Positions 19,031 to 29,521 of a stretch of DNA of 64,000 nt are shown in pieces. The notes under the pieces were generated by a model. It saw only the letters and a program-made list of their open reading frames with translations, did not search any database and was not told the DNA's origin. Every line of letters starts with the position of its first letter. Within the stretch, counting starts at the first letter, position 1. The stretch spans positions 1 to 64,000 of the forward strand of contig NZ_PCPA01000011.1 in assembly GCF_002979515.1 (NCBI RefSeq). The letters run 5' to 3'. Origin of the DNA: Microbacterium sp. MYb54 (GTDB lineage Bacteria; Actinomycetota; Actinomycetes; Actinomycetales; Microbacteriaceae). The translations under genes and the position numbers were made by a program.

Positions 19031-20317
19031 ATGTCCACACAGCGGTCATTTTCGCGAGGCGCGCTCGGGCTGTTCGCCGCCGGTGTCCTCGTCGCCCTGT
19101 CCGGGTGCACTCCTGCACCCCAGACCACACCGAAGCCGACCCCGTCGCCGGAGAGTTCGGCGCCGGCTCCCTACGACGGCCCGGCGGTATTCGTCGGAGA
19201 CGAGCTCGACTGGTTCCTGCCGGATGCCGAAGAGATCTCGGGTCTGCTCCCCGACGTCGGGGAGGTCGCCGCGCCGACCCCGTCGCTCATTCAGGTCTCA
19301 GACGGAGGCGGGCCCGATCCCGTGCCGGCGATCTGCGGCGCATTCGCCTATGAGCCGTCCCTGAGATCGATCGGTGCCCGCTCGGTCACCTGGGCAAGCT
19401 CCCTCCCTGACGGACGGGACGGGTGGCTGCACGTCCTCCAGTTCGCCGATGAGGCTACGGCGCAGGCCCTGATGGATCAGTACGTCGGTGCCGCGCAGCA
19501 GTGCGCCGAGTTCACCTACGGCGGTCCTTCGACGTTCGAGTCGACGGTGCGGGAATCCGATGACGGAGTGAGGGCTGTCGCCGGCTCACTGGTCATCGAC
19601 AACGGCTTCGGCGGCGGGAACAGCCTCTACCGGGGCTACGCCGCGGTCGGAAACGTCGTCGTGGACTTCTGGCAGCCGTTCTCGGGAGATGCCGCTTTCG
19701 ACAGTGAGCAGGCCGCGGAGTTCCTCCGCGACCAAGCGTCCGACGCCAGGAAGAAGCTGGTCGAGGAGCTGACGGCGAATCCGCCGGAGCAGCCCGAGAC
19801 CCCACCTGCGGCAGACCCGGCTGCGGCGTGGAGTACGTGGGAGGTGACCGACCGCGGTGTCGGTCCGATCCTTCTCGGCTCCGAGCTCGAAGACGCCATC
19901 GCGGTGGTGCCGGGAGCGAAGGTGATCAGGCCGGAGTGGGACGGCGGGCAGACGCGACTCGTCAGTCCGGACGGGGCTGCCTCTCTGCTGCTCTGGACGG
20001 GCGACGGGGGCACCGTCGTCGCCGCCGTCTCGGTCGGCTTCGCCAACGTTTCGGATGAGCCCCGCGAAGACCCTGCTGCGCTGCCAGCTGCGGGTGATGT
20101 ACGGATCGGCGACACGGTTGCCGAGGCCATGAGCGCTTTTCCTGGGGGGACGTCGGTCAGGATCGTGTCGTCCGGCGAGTACTTCTACGACTGGACGACC
20201 CGGGAGGGCGCGGTGATCCGATTCCGTGTCGACCGTGACGCGATGGACCCTGCGGCCGTGATCACCGGAATCCTGACGGAAGACGCCACGCTGCGCCAGA
20301 TTCCCGATTTCGGCTGA
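19031..20317 (+). CDS. Secreted lipoprotein of unknown function
   Basis: The 428-residue product starts with a lipoprotein signal; the lipobox LSGC puts the lipidated cysteine at C26, followed by a Pro/Thr/Ser-rich linker. The mature part has two segments. Residues about 55-230 contain DELDWFLPDAEEISGLLPDVG and resemble the sensor-like domains of actinobacterial lipoproteins. Residues about 265-428 contain GVGPILLGSELEDA, which recalls a repeated surface-protein module. I cannot assign an activity. GGAGGG sits 5 bp before the ATG. It stands alone between the dha operon and paaI. Confidence 0.7.
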   Translation: MSTQRSFSRGALGLFAAGVLVALSGCTPAPQTTPKPTPSPESSAPAPYDGPAVFVGDELDWFLPDAEEISGLLPDVGEVAAPTPSLIQVSDGGGPDPVPAICGAFAYEPSLRSIGARSVTWASSLPDGRDGWLHVLQFADEATAQALMDQYVGAAQQCAEFTYGGPSTFESTVRESDDGVRAVAGSLVIDNGFGGGNSLYRGYAAVGNVVVDFWQPFSGDAAFDSEQAAEFLRDQASDARKKLVEELTANPPEQPETPPAADPAAAWSTWEVTDRGVGPILLGSELEDAIAVVPGAKVIRPEWDGGQTRLVSPDGAASLLLWTGDGGTVVAAVSVGFANVSDEPREDPAALPAAGDVRIGDTVAEAMSAFPGGTSVRIVSSGEYFYDWTTREGAVIRFRVDRDAMDPAAVITGILTEDATLRQIPDFG

Positions 20318-20371
20318 GTCCTCTTCGTCGGGCGGCATACCTCGGGGCCTCGACCCATCGACTCTTCCGAC

Positions 20372-20393
20372 TAACTGAACGATCGGTCGGTTA
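20372..20393. promoter_or_regulatory. PaaR-type operator, site B (before paaI)
   Basis: A 22-bp near-palindrome centred on CGATCG, with half-sites TAACTGAACG and GGTCGGTTA, 60 bp before the paaI start. TAGTAT at 20392-20397 overlaps its right edge and could be the -10 box, so a bound repressor would block RNA polymerase. Confidence 0.72.
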
Positions 20394-20453
20394 GTATGGG
20401 CGGATCGGATGACGCGACTGCGGCATCCGACCCGCTCGACGAGGAGGTCGACG

Positions 20454-20882
20454 ATGACAGAAGCGACGACGCAGACGACGGAGTCGGTGCGCCCGAATCG
20501 CGCCATGATGGAGCGCGACCGCGCATCGGCCGCACTGGGCCTCGTCGTCGAACGCGACGATCCAGGCCATGCGGTCGTGTCTATGCGAGTGCGCGACGAC
20601 ATGACGAACGGCTTCCACATCACCCACGGCGGATTCGTGTTCGCCCTGGCCGACACTGCTTTCGCGATCGCGTGCAACGAGGACGACCGGGTCACGGTGG
20701 CTGCCGGAGCGGACATCTCCTTCCTCAAGTCGACCGTCTCCGGCCAAACGCTCACGGCGACGGCCATCCGACGCTCGCGCACCGGCCGCTCCGGCATCTA
20801 CGACGTGACGGTCATCGATGAGCTCGGCGACCCCGTCGCCGAGTTCCGCGGGCGCTCCCGCACCACCAACCAGACCTTCTGA
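20454..20882 (+). CDS. paaI: PaaI-type hotdog thioesterase
   Basis: The 142-residue hotdog-fold acyl-CoA thioesterase has the characteristic HITHGGFVFALADTAFAIACN segment. PaaI hydrolyses ring-hydroxylated phenylacetyl-CoA and similar dead-end thioesters, freeing CoA and detoxifying stalled intermediates. The ATG at 20454 is preceded by GAGGAGG at 20441-20447. An in-frame ATG at 20409 lies upstream of that site and is less likely. It is the first gene of paaI-paaK-paaR, with a 21-bp gap to paaK. Confidence 0.9.
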   Translation: MTEATTQTTESVRPNRAMMERDRASAALGLVVERDDPGHAVVSMRVRDDMTNGFHITHGGFVFALADTAFAIACNEDDRVTVAAGADISFLKSTVSGQTLTATAIRRSRTGRSGIYDVTVIDELGDPVAEFRGRSRTTNQTF

Positions 20883-20903
20883 TCCCCACTCCCGGAGTAT
20901 CCC

Positions 20904-22229
20904 GTGTCGACGACGACCGCAACAGCCTCCCGTGTCCGCCCTCCCGCAGCATCCGAGCTCGATGCCGAAGAACGCATGAGCCGCGATGAGATCGCCGCTC
21001 TCCAGCTCGAACGGCTTCAGCAGACCGTGCGCCATGCGTACGCGAACGTTCCCCTCTACACGCGCAAACTCGATGACGCCGGTGTGCGTCCGGAAGACAT
21101 CCGCACCCTCGAGGATGTGCAGCTGCTGCCGTTCACGACCAAGGAGGACCTGCGCGAGACCTACCCGTTCGGGATGTTCGCGGTGCCCATGTCCGACGTC
21201 GCCCGTATCCACGCGTCGAGCGGCACCACCGGCCGCCCGACGGTCGTCGGCTATACCAGGGGCGACCTCGAACGTTGGGGGTCGCTGGTGGCGCGATCGC
21301 TGCGCGCGAGCGGGATCCGCCCCGGCATGAAGGTGCACAACGCCTACGGCTACGGGCTGTTCACGGGCGGGCTCGGCGCGCACGCGGGTATCGAAGCGCT
21401 CGGAGCGACCGTCATCCCGATGTCCGGCGGCCAGACCGCACGCCAGGTACAGCTCATCCTCGACTTCGAGCCTGATGCGATCCTCTGCACACCGAGCTAT
21501 CTGCTCACGATCGCCGACGCGATGGCGGCGCAGGGGGTCGACCCGCGCTCCACCTCATTGAAGGTCGCGGTGCTGGGTGCCGAGCCGTGGTCGAACGAGA
21601 TGCGGCACGAGCTCGAACAGCGCCTCGGAATCGACGCCCTCGACATCTACGGACTCAGCGAGGTCATGGGACCTGGCGTGGGCAACGAATGCCTCGAGAC
21701 GAAGGATGGACCACATCTGTGGGAGGACCACTTCCTGCCGGAGGTCATCGACGGCGAGAGCGGGGCGGTGCTTCCCGACGGCGAACTCGGCGAACTCGTC
21801 TTCACCTCCCTCACCAAAGAGGCGTTCCCCGTGATCCGCTATCGCACCCGCGACCTCACCCGGCTGCTTCCGGGGACCGCGCGCCCGGGCATGCGGCGGA
21901 TGGAGAAGATCACCGGCCGCAACGACGACATGATCATCCTGCGCGGGGTGAACCTGTTCCCCACGCAGATCGAGGAGCTGGTCCTGGGGATCGAGCAACT
22001 GACTCCGCACTTCATCCTCGAACTGTCGAAGGACGCACGGATGGACACGCTGAAAGTGCGGATCGAACGCCACCCCGACCTGTCTGTCGAGACCTGCCTG
22101 AGTGCCGCGGAGGTGCTCGCGCAGCGCATCAAGATCTTCGTGGGATCGACGGTCGCCGTGCAGCTGGAGGAGCCGGGGACGCTGCCCCGGAGCGAGGGGA
22201 AGTACAAGCGCGTGTACGACCTGCGATGA
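20904..22229 (+). CDS. paaK: Phenylacetate-CoA ligase PaaK
   Basis: The 441-residue adenylate-forming enzyme activates phenylacetate to phenylacetyl-CoA, the first step of the pathway. It shows the ATP-binding loop ASSGTTGRPTVV, the YGLSEVMGPGVGNEC segment, YRTRDLTRL and the C-terminal GRNDDMIILRGVNLFPTQIE. It starts with GTG at 20904; a weak GGAG lies 6-7 bp upstream. The product feeds the PaaABCDE epoxidase encoded 10 kb away. Confidence 0.93.
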   Translation: MSTTTATASRVRPPAASELDAEERMSRDEIAALQLERLQQTVRHAYANVPLYTRKLDDAGVRPEDIRTLEDVQLLPFTTKEDLRETYPFGMFAVPMSDVARIHASSGTTGRPTVVGYTRGDLERWGSLVARSLRASGIRPGMKVHNAYGYGLFTGGLGAHAGIEALGATVIPMSGGQTARQVQLILDFEPDAILCTPSYLLTIADAMAAQGVDPRSTSLKVAVLGAEPWSNEMRHELEQRLGIDALDIYGLSEVMGPGVGNECLETKDGPHLWEDHFLPEVIDGESGAVLPDGELGELVFTSLTKEAFPVIRYRTRDLTRLLPGTARPGMRRMEKITGRNDDMIILRGVNLFPTQIEELVLGIEQLTPHFILELSKDARMDTLKVRIERHPDLSVETCLSAAEVLAQRIKIFVGSTVAVQLEEPGTLPRSEGKYKRVYDLR

Positions 22230-22317
22230 CGATGAGCGACCCCCGGGGCCACACCGCATTCGCCTCGCGGTCTGCGCTCCGGGCCGCGCGCGTCATCGGA
22301 TGCGAGACTGTGGGGTG

Positions 22318-22959
22318 ATGTCCGAGATGCAGAGCACACGACGAGGCCGCCCCGGTTACGACCAGCAGGGGATCCTCGGGGTCGCCGTCGCCGCCTTCAA
22401 CGAGTACGGGTACGACGCCACATCCATCGGCATGCTCGCCGAGCGGCTCGGGCTGTCGAAGTCGGCCATCTACCATCACTTCGGTTCGAAAGACGAGATC
22501 CTCGACCTCGCGCTCGACGCGGCACTGAGCGGTCTGGAGGCCGTGGTGGAGGATCCGCTTCCCGAGTCGGGCGACAGGGCGGAGGCATCGAGCGCGGTCG
22601 ACCGGCTCGAGCTCGTGCTGCGCGGCGCCGTCCGGGTGCTCGTGGAACAGTTGCCGGCCGTGACGCTGCTTCTGCGTGTGCGAGGTAACACCGACGTGGA
22701 GCGCAAGGCACTGATCCGCCGTCGGGCGTTCGACCGTCGGATCACCGCGCTGGTGTCGGAGGCGCAGAGCGAGGGTGCGCTGCGAGCCGACATCGACGCG
22801 AGCGTGGTCGCCCGTCTCGTGTTCGGGATGATCAACTCGATCGTCGAGTGGTACCGGCCAGGCGGGCGTGAGGGCGCTGGCCGTCTCGCCGACGATGTGG
22901 TCGCGATCGCTCTCGACGGGCTGCGCACGAACGACGAGGCCGGAGCCGCGGCCGTCTGA
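22318..22959 (+). CDS. paaR: TetR-family repressor, probable PaaR
   Basis: The 213-residue regulator has an N-terminal TetR helix-turn-helix (YGYDATSIGMLAERLGLSKSAIYHHFGSKDEIL). Its C-terminal domain probably binds phenylacetyl-CoA or a related thioester. It follows paaK by 88 bp in the same direction and ends 21 bp from the convergent paaZ. Four matching operators flank the paa transcription units, so it is the obvious candidate to bind them. TetR-type PaaR regulators of phenylacetate genes are known in actinobacteria; the link here is inference from context. Confidence 0.85.
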   Translation: MSEMQSTRRGRPGYDQQGILGVAVAAFNEYGYDATSIGMLAERLGLSKSAIYHHFGSKDEILDLALDAALSGLEAVVEDPLPESGDRAEASSAVDRLELVLRGAVRVLVEQLPAVTLLLRVRGNTDVERKALIRRRAFDRRITALVSEAQSEGALRADIDASVVARLVFGMINSIVEWYRPGGREGAGRLADDVVAIALDGLRTNDEAGAAAV

Positions 22960-22980
22960 CCGGGGCTCCAGCGCCCGCCG

Positions 22981-25103
22981 CTATGCCGCCGCCTGTTCCT
23001 TCGCGACCAGCGTGAGCACGTCGTATGTGGCCACGATGTCGTCATGCTGGTTCTTCAGCACGGCATCCCATCGCACCTCTCCGTATTCGTCGGTCTCTCG
23101 CGGAGTGATCTGCTTCGCGGTGAGCTCGACGCGGATGTCGTCGCCCGGGGAGACCGGAGTCACGAACCGCAGGTTCTCCAGCCCCGAGTTCGCGAGCACG
23201 GGCCCGGGCGCCGGGTCGACGAAGAGCCCCGCAGCCCACGACACCAGCAGGTATCCGTGCGCGACGCGTCCGGGGAAGAACGGGTTCGCGGAGGCTGCCG
23301 TCTCATCCATGTGCGCGTAGAAGGTGTCGCCGGTGAACGCCGCGAACGTCTCGATGTCGTCGAGCGTGACGGTGCGGGAGCCGCTGGCCACCTGATCGCC
23401 CACGTGGAGCTCGGCCAGCGACTTGCGGAAGGGATGCACGCCGCCGTTCTGCTCGTACGGACGCGAGGCCGCACCCTGATGCCAGACACCGGTGAGGGCG
23501 GTCATCATCTCCGGGGAACCCTGCACGGCTGTGCGCTGCATGTGGTGCAGCACCGCGCGGATGCCGCCGAGCTCCTCGCCTCCGCCCGCACGGCCGGGAC
23601 CACCGTGCACGAGGTTCGGAAGCGGGGAGCCGTGCCCGGTCGAGCTGCGGGCGTCGTCGCGGTCGAGGAAGAGCACGCGGCCGTTGTACGCGGCCATGCC
23701 GGTGGCGAGGGCGACGGCGACCTCGGGGTCGTGCGTGGCCACGCTCGTCACGAGCGACCCTCCGCCCCGGGCGACGAGCGCACTCGCCTCGTCGAGCGTG
23801 CGATAGCCGACGATGCTCGACACCGGGCCGAATGCCTCGATCTCGTTCACGGCCGCGCTCTCCGCGTCGTCGAAGCGCAGCAGCATCGGCGCCACGAACG
23901 CGCCATCGGGGGCGGGCCCTTCGCTGCCGTCGCTGTGACGCACGGTCGGGGCATCCGTCGTGCCGATCACGAGCTCTCCGCCGCCGGCCTGCAGGCGGTC
24001 GACCTGGCGCAGCACCTCTCCGCGCTGCGCGATCGAGGCGAGCGGGCCCATCGTGACGCCTTCGGCGCGTGGGTCGCCGAGGACCACGCGCGTCGACAGT
24101 CGCTCGCGGACCGCGGTGATGACGTCGTCGATGGCATCCGTCGGCACGATCGCCCGACGGATGGCCGTGCACTTCTGACCGGCCTTGGTCGTCATCTCGG
24201 CGACGAGCTGCTTGACGTACGCGTCGAACTCGGGTGTGCCGGCCACGGCATCCGTCCCGAGAACCGAGGCGTTGATGGAGTCGGTCTCGCTCGTGAAGCG
24301 CACGCCTCCCGTCTGCACCGAGTCATGAGAGCGCAGGTGCTCGGCGGTGGACGCCGAACCGGTGAAGGCGACGAGGTCTCCGAGCCGCAGCTCGTCGAAG
24401 AGCCCGGGCACACTGCCGGAGACGAGCTGCAGCGAGCCGTCGGGGAGGAGGCCTGATTCGACCATCACGCGCACCATGGCCTCGGCGAGATATCCGGTCG
24501 GGGTGGCGGGCTTGACCACGGTCGGCACGCCGGCGAGGAACGCGGGGGCGAACTTCTCGAGCGACCCCCACACCGGGAAGTTGAAGGCGTTGATCTGCAC
24601 CGCGACGCCGCGGAGCCGGGTGTAGATGTGGCGGCCGAGGAAGGAGCCGTCCTTGGAGAGGTTCTCGACGCCTCCGTCGACGTACACCTTCGCGTTGGGC
24701 AGCTCGCGCCGGCCCTTGCTGGAGTATGCGAACAGCACGCCGATCCCGCCGTCGATGTCCACCCAGGAGTCCTGTGCGGTGGCGCCGGTGCGGCTGGAGA
24801 GCTCGTACAGCTCGGCCTTGCGCGCGGTGAGGGCGAGGGCGAGCTGCTTGAGCCGGACAGCGCGCTGATGGAAGGTGAGCTCTCCCAGCGATGCCTGACC
24901 GACGGTGCGGGCGTGATCCAGCGCGGCGCCCAGGTCGAGCCCGTCGGTCGAGACGCGGGCCACGACCTCGCCCGTCGATGCATCGCGGACGTCGGTGGCC
25001 GGCGCGTCGGACGACGGCGTCCACCACGCTCCCTCGACGTAGCTGGGGAGGATCTCGGTCATCTGCGTTCCTTTCACGAGTGTTCCTTTCATGAGGGTTC
25101 CCT

Positions 25104-25107
<4 letters not shown>
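22981..25107 (-). CDS. paaZ: PaaZ bifunctional ring-opening hydrolase and aldehyde dehydrogenase
   Basis: The product is 693-708 residues depending on start. The N-terminal 520 residues are an NADP-dependent aldehyde dehydrogenase with the nucleophile in GQKCTAIRR and TGSASTAEH. The C-terminal domain is a MaoC-like (R)-hydratase (FYAHMDETAAS, GRVAHGYLLVS). PaaZ hydrolyses the oxepin-CoA ring and oxidises the resulting aldehyde. Four in-frame starts are spaced 15 nt apart: ATG 25107 (overlapping the paaH stop as ATGA), ATG 25092, GTG 25077 and ATG 25062. The last gives a normal MTEILPSYVEG start with AAAGGA ahead of it; the first is the coupled start used for the coordinates given here. Confidence 0.9.
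25063..25107 (-). repeat. Three tandem 15-bp start/ribosome-binding units before paaZ
   Basis: Three near-identical 15-bp units on the minus strand each begin with ATG or GTG followed by a Shine-Dalgarno-like AAGGGA or AAAGGA (ATGAAGGGAACCCTC, then ATGAAAGGAACACTC, then GTGAAAGGAACGCAG), and end at the ATG at 25062. Translated, they encode MKGTL-MKGTL-VKGTQ. Each unit's AAAGGA is placed 6-8 nt before the next start codon. Confidence 0.85.
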
Positions 25108-25969
<862 letters not shown>

Positions 25970-25973
<4 letters not shown>

Positions 25974-26725
25974 CGGTCTCTCCGCTCCAGGAAGTCGGTC
26001 ATCCGCCGGAACTTCTCCGGGCTCTCGAACAGCTCGGCCTGAGCTTCCAGATCGACGGCGGGGTGGCGATCGCGAGGTGCGCGGAACACGCGCTTGGTGG
26101 CGATGGTGGCTGCTCGGTCGTTTCGGGCGATGCGATCGACGATGGCGTGCGCGGCCGGCAGCAGCTCGGCGACGTCGTGGATCGCCGATACGAGCCCGAT
26201 GCGCAGCGCTTCATCGGCCTTCACGGTGCGACCGGTGAGCAGCAGCTCGATCGCCCTGGCGTCGCCGATGATCTCCTTCAGGCGCCATCCGGCCCCGGCC
26301 GCGGCGAGGATGCCCAGCCCGGTCTCGGGGTTGCCGATGGCGAGCGTCGGCGTGGCGATGCGGATGTCCGCGGAGTAGGCGAGTTCGGCTCCTCCGCCGA
26401 GGGCATAGCCGTCGATCGCGGCGATGACCGGCATCGGCAACTCGGCCAGTCGGATGAACGCATGGGCGTTGATCCCACGCAGCGCGTCGGCGGCACGTCG
26501 CTCGCGCAGCTCGGCGATGTCGGCGCCCGCCGCGAAGACGCCGTCGGCGCCGGTGAGGATCAGTGGGCGCGGTATGGCCTCGAGCTCGGCGCACAGCACG
26601 TGCAGCGCATCGATCGTGGCCTGGTCGATCGCGTTGCGCTTGTGCGGACGATTGAGCGTCGCGACCACGCGGTCGTCGTGTCTTTCGATGAGGAGGGGCT
26701 CGTCGCCGAGGAGTCTTTCGGACAT
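25970..26725 (-). CDS. paaF: Enoyl-CoA hydratase, probable PaaF
   Basis: The 251-residue crotonase-family protein has oxyanion-hole segments FAAGADIAEL and DGYALGGGAEL, and a glutamate-containing NPETGLGIL that fits a hydratase with two catalytic acidic residues. It would hydrate 2,3-dehydroadipyl-CoA before PaaH. The ATG at 26725 shares one base with the paaJ stop. Upstream in-frame sequence to 26773 overlaps paaJ and is not needed. Confidence 0.85.
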
Positions 26726-27930
26726 CACACCTTCTCCACGATCAGGGCCGCGCCCTGTCCGACGCCGACGCACATGGTGGCGAGGCCGTATCGAGAACCC
26801 TCGCGCTCCATGCGTCCGAGGAGAGTGACCAGCAGACGGGAACCGGAGGAGCCGAGCGGGTGGCCGAGGGCGATGGCTCCGCCGTCGGCGTTCACGCGCG
26901 ACTCGTCGAGGTCGAGTCTTCTGATGCAGGCGATGGACTGCGTGGCGAACGCCTCGTTGAGCTCGATCGAGCCGATGTCATCGATGGAGAGCCCGGCCCG
27001 ACGCAGCGCTTTCTGCGTCGCTGGAACCGGGCCGAGGCCCATGACCTCGGGAGCCAGGCCCGCACTGGTACCAGCCACGATGCGTGCCCGCGGCACCAGC
27101 CCGTAGCGCTCGACCGCTTCCGCGCTCGCCACGATGATCGCGGAGGCGCCGTCGTTGAGTGCACTGGAGTTGCCTGCCGTGACGACCTGACCGCCGGCCA
27201 CGACGGGCCGCAGTCGTGCGAGGCCTTCGAGAGTCGTCTCCGGCCGCGGGCCCTCATCGATGAGGACCTCGCCGCCTGGGTTGACGGTTGTATTGACGGG
27301 GACGCCGACGATCTCCGCATCGAAGCGCCCACCGGCGATCGCCGACGCGGCGCGCTGCTGTGATCTCACGGCGAACGCATCCGCCTCGTCACGGCTGATG
27401 CCGTCGATGCGGGCGACCTCCTCCGCCGTCTCCGGCATCGTGAACGTCGCCTTCTCGCGCGCCGAAAGGCGCGGGTTCGGGAATCGCCAGCCGATCGAGG
27501 TGTCGAACGCGGCGCCGGGCTTCGCCCAGGCCTTCTCAGGTTTGGCCTGCACCCAGGGGGCGCGCGTCATCGACTCCACCCCTCCGGCGATGATGATGTC
27601 GGCGTCACCGGCGCGGATCGCCTGCGCCGCCATCGTGACGGCAGACATCCCCGATGCGCACAGCCGATTGACCGTGATGCCCGGGACGCTGTCGGGCAGG
27701 CCCGCGAGCAGTACGGCCATCCTGGCGACGTTGCGATTGTCCTCGCCGGCCTGGTTGGCCGCGCCCAGGATGACCTCGTCGATCTCCGCCTGCAGCGGAT
27801 CGATTCCCGCACGCCGCACGGCTTCGCGAACGACGATCGATGCGAGGTCATCCGGGCGCACGGAGGCGAGGGCGCCGCCATAGCGTCCGACCGGGGTGCG
27901 TACGCCTCCGACGAGGTAAGCCTCGGTCAT
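26725..27930 (-). CDS. paaJ: 3-oxoadipyl-CoA thiolase PaaJ (PcaF-type)
   Basis: The 401-residue thiolase has the acyl-enzyme cysteine in NRLCASGMSAV (C91), the catalytic His in ALGHPLGSSGSR (about H357) and the second Cys in MCVGVGQGAAL (about C387). It cleaves 3-oxoadipyl-CoA to succinyl-CoA and acetyl-CoA, ending the pathway. It is the first gene of paaJ-paaF-paaH-paaZ. A PaaR-type operator lies 60 bp upstream. Confidence 0.9.
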   Translation of the reverse strand: MTEAYLVGGVRTPVGRYGGALASVRPDDLASIVVREAVRRAGIDPLQAEIDEVILGAANQAGEDNRNVARMAVLLAGLPDSVPGITVNRLCASGMSAVTMAAQAIRAGDADIIIAGGVESMTRAPWVQAKPEKAWAKPGAAFDTSIGWRFPNPRLSAREKATFTMPETAEEVARIDGISRDEADAFAVRSQQRAASAIAGGRFDAEIVGVPVNTTVNPGGEVLIDEGPRPETTLEGLARLRPVVAGGQVVTAGNSSALNDGASAIIVASAEAVERYGLVPRARIVAGTSAGLAPEVMGLGPVPATQKALRRAGLSIDDIGSIELNEAFATQSIACIRRLDLDESRVNADGGAIALGHPLGSSGSRLLVTLLGRMEREGSRYGLATMCVGVGQGAALIVEKV

Positions 27931-27990
27931 GCGGAACTCCTGACTGCATCGTCTCGACGGTTTCCCGTTGTCCGGACGATCGATCCCGAA

Positions 27991-28012
27991 TTACTGACCG
28001 ATCGTCCGGTAA
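27991..28012. promoter_or_regulatory. PaaR-type operator, site C (before paaJ)
   Basis: A 22-bp near-palindrome with half-sites TTACTGACC and CCGGTAA around CGATCG-like centre ACCGATCGTC. On the minus strand CATAAT (28012-28017), a good -10 box, touches its upstream edge, the same geometry as CAGAAT at site A. Confidence 0.78.
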
Positions 28013-28063
28013 TTATGTCACAGACGTGGGTGTGGCTGCGATCCCGGGGCGCTGATCTATTCC

Positions 28064-29383
28064 TCACGTGAGCAGGTCGACGCCCTTCGTCTCCTTGACG
28101 AGGGAGACCCCGATGAGTGAGATCACGGCGGCCACGGCGATGTAGACGCCGATCGTCCAGGCCGCGTGGAACTGATTCATCAGGGCCTCGGCGATCATCG
28201 GCGCGAACGCTCCGCCGAGGATCGCGCCGAGGGCGTATCCGATCGAGACACCCGAATAACGCACGTTCGCGGGGAACATCTCCGCGTAGAGGGCAGCCTG
28301 GGGGCCGTAGGAGAGCCCGAGCGCGAACGTCATCACGAACAGTGCCACGAAGTACCAGAGGATGTTCGCGGTGTCGATCAGGAACCACATCGGCACCGCC
28401 CAGAGCGCGAGCGCGACGTAGCCGATCTGGAACGTGCGGATGCGGCCGAGTCGATCGGAGAGATGTCCGCCCCAGAGGGTGAAGATGAGCCAGCCGAACG
28501 AGGCGAGTGTCGTCGCCAGCAGCACCGGCGGACGCTCCATGCCCAGCGTCGTGACGGCGTAGGTCGCGAAGAACGCGATGAGCAGGTATCCCGCCGCGTT
28601 GTTCGCGATGAAGATGATGGCGGTCAGGACGACCTGCTTGGTGTTCTGGCGGAACAGGCGGGTCAGTGGCGCGGAGGCCTCTTTGCGACGGCGGCGCAGA
28701 TCCTCGAAGACCGGGCTCTCGTCGACGGCACGGCGGATCACGTAGCCGACTGCGATGAGCACGATCGAGAACAGGAACGGGATGCGCCAGCCCCACTCGA
28801 GGAAGGCCTCAGGCGACATCGAGCTGGTGAGCACCCACAGTGTCGATGTGGCGAGGATCATGCCGACGGGGACGCCGATCTGCGGGAACGCCCCGAAGAG
28901 TCCTCGTCGGTTGCTCGGTGCATGCTCGACCGCCATCAGCGCGGCTCCGCCCCACTCTCCGCCGGCGGAGAACCCCTGCACGATGCGGAGCAGGATGAGG
29001 AGGATGGGCGCCGCGACGCCGATCGCCGCATACGTCGGCAGGAGGCCGATCAGCGACGTGGACAGCCCCATCATGATGAGCGTGAGAACGAGCATCTTCT
29101 TGCGCCCGAGCTTGTCGCCGAGATGCCCGGCGACGATCGCGCCGAGTGGGCGGAAGAGGAAGGAGATGCCGATCGTCGCGAACGACAGCACCTGGGCGAA
29201 GCCCGGACTCTCTTCGGCGATCGGGGCCAGGAACAGCGGTGCGAGCACCAATCCTGCAGCCTGGGCGTAGATGAAGAAGTCGTACCACTCGATCGAGGTG
29301 CCGACGAGGGTGCCGGCGAGCACGCGCCGTTCTTCGGCGGGCATCCGTGCGGTCGGGGTGCGGTCAGAGACTGCTGACGTCAT
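28064..29383 (-). CDS. MFS transporter of the metabolite:H+ symporter type, candidate aromatic-acid importer
   Basis: The 439-residue protein has about 12 membrane helices and MHS signatures: GTSIEWYDFFIY at the first helix, GHLGDKLGRKK in the 2-3 loop, and QGFSAGGEWGGA in helix 5. MHS members carry organic acids, betaines or shikimate with protons. The start at 29383 is preceded by GGAG; upstream in-frame sequence runs into the operator. Site D and its place beside the paa genes suggest phenylacetate or a related acid as substrate, which is inference. Confidence 0.8.
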   Translation of the reverse strand: MTSAVSDRTPTARMPAEERRVLAGTLVGTSIEWYDFFIYAQAAGLVLAPLFLAPIAEESPGFAQVLSFATIGISFLFRPLGAIVAGHLGDKLGRKKMLVLTLIMMGLSTSLIGLLPTYAAIGVAAPILLILLRIVQGFSAGGEWGGAALMAVEHAPSNRRGLFGAFPQIGVPVGMILATSTLWVLTSSMSPEAFLEWGWRIPFLFSIVLIAVGYVIRRAVDESPVFEDLRRRRKEASAPLTRLFRQNTKQVVLTAIIFIANNAAGYLLIAFFATYAVTTLGMERPPVLLATTLASFGWLIFTLWGGHLSDRLGRIRTFQIGYVALALWAVPMWFLIDTANILWYFVALFVMTFALGLSYGPQAALYAEMFPANVRYSGVSIGYALGAILGGAFAPMIAEALMNQFHAAWTIGVYIAVAAVISLIGVSLVKETKGVDLLT

Positions 29384-29446
29384 TGCGAACTCCGTTGTTC
29401 TGCGATACCGAGGGGGAGAGGGCGGTGAAGCGCTCCGGGTCATTCA

Positions 29447-29468
29447 TGACCGAATGGTCGGTCAGTAA
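29447..29468. promoter_or_regulatory. PaaR-type operator, site D (before the MFS transporter)
   Basis: Read on the minus strand this 22-bp site starts TTACTGACCGA, identical to sites A and C, and ends TTCGGTCA. By my alignment it matches site A at 18 of 22 positions. It lies 63 bp upstream of the transporter start. Its centre (CC-AT) departs from CGATCG, so affinity may be lower. Confidence 0.65.
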
Positions 29469-29521
29469 TTGCCGAGCGTAGCGCATAGGCATCCTCGGAA
29501 TCGAGAACTCCGGACTTCCGG

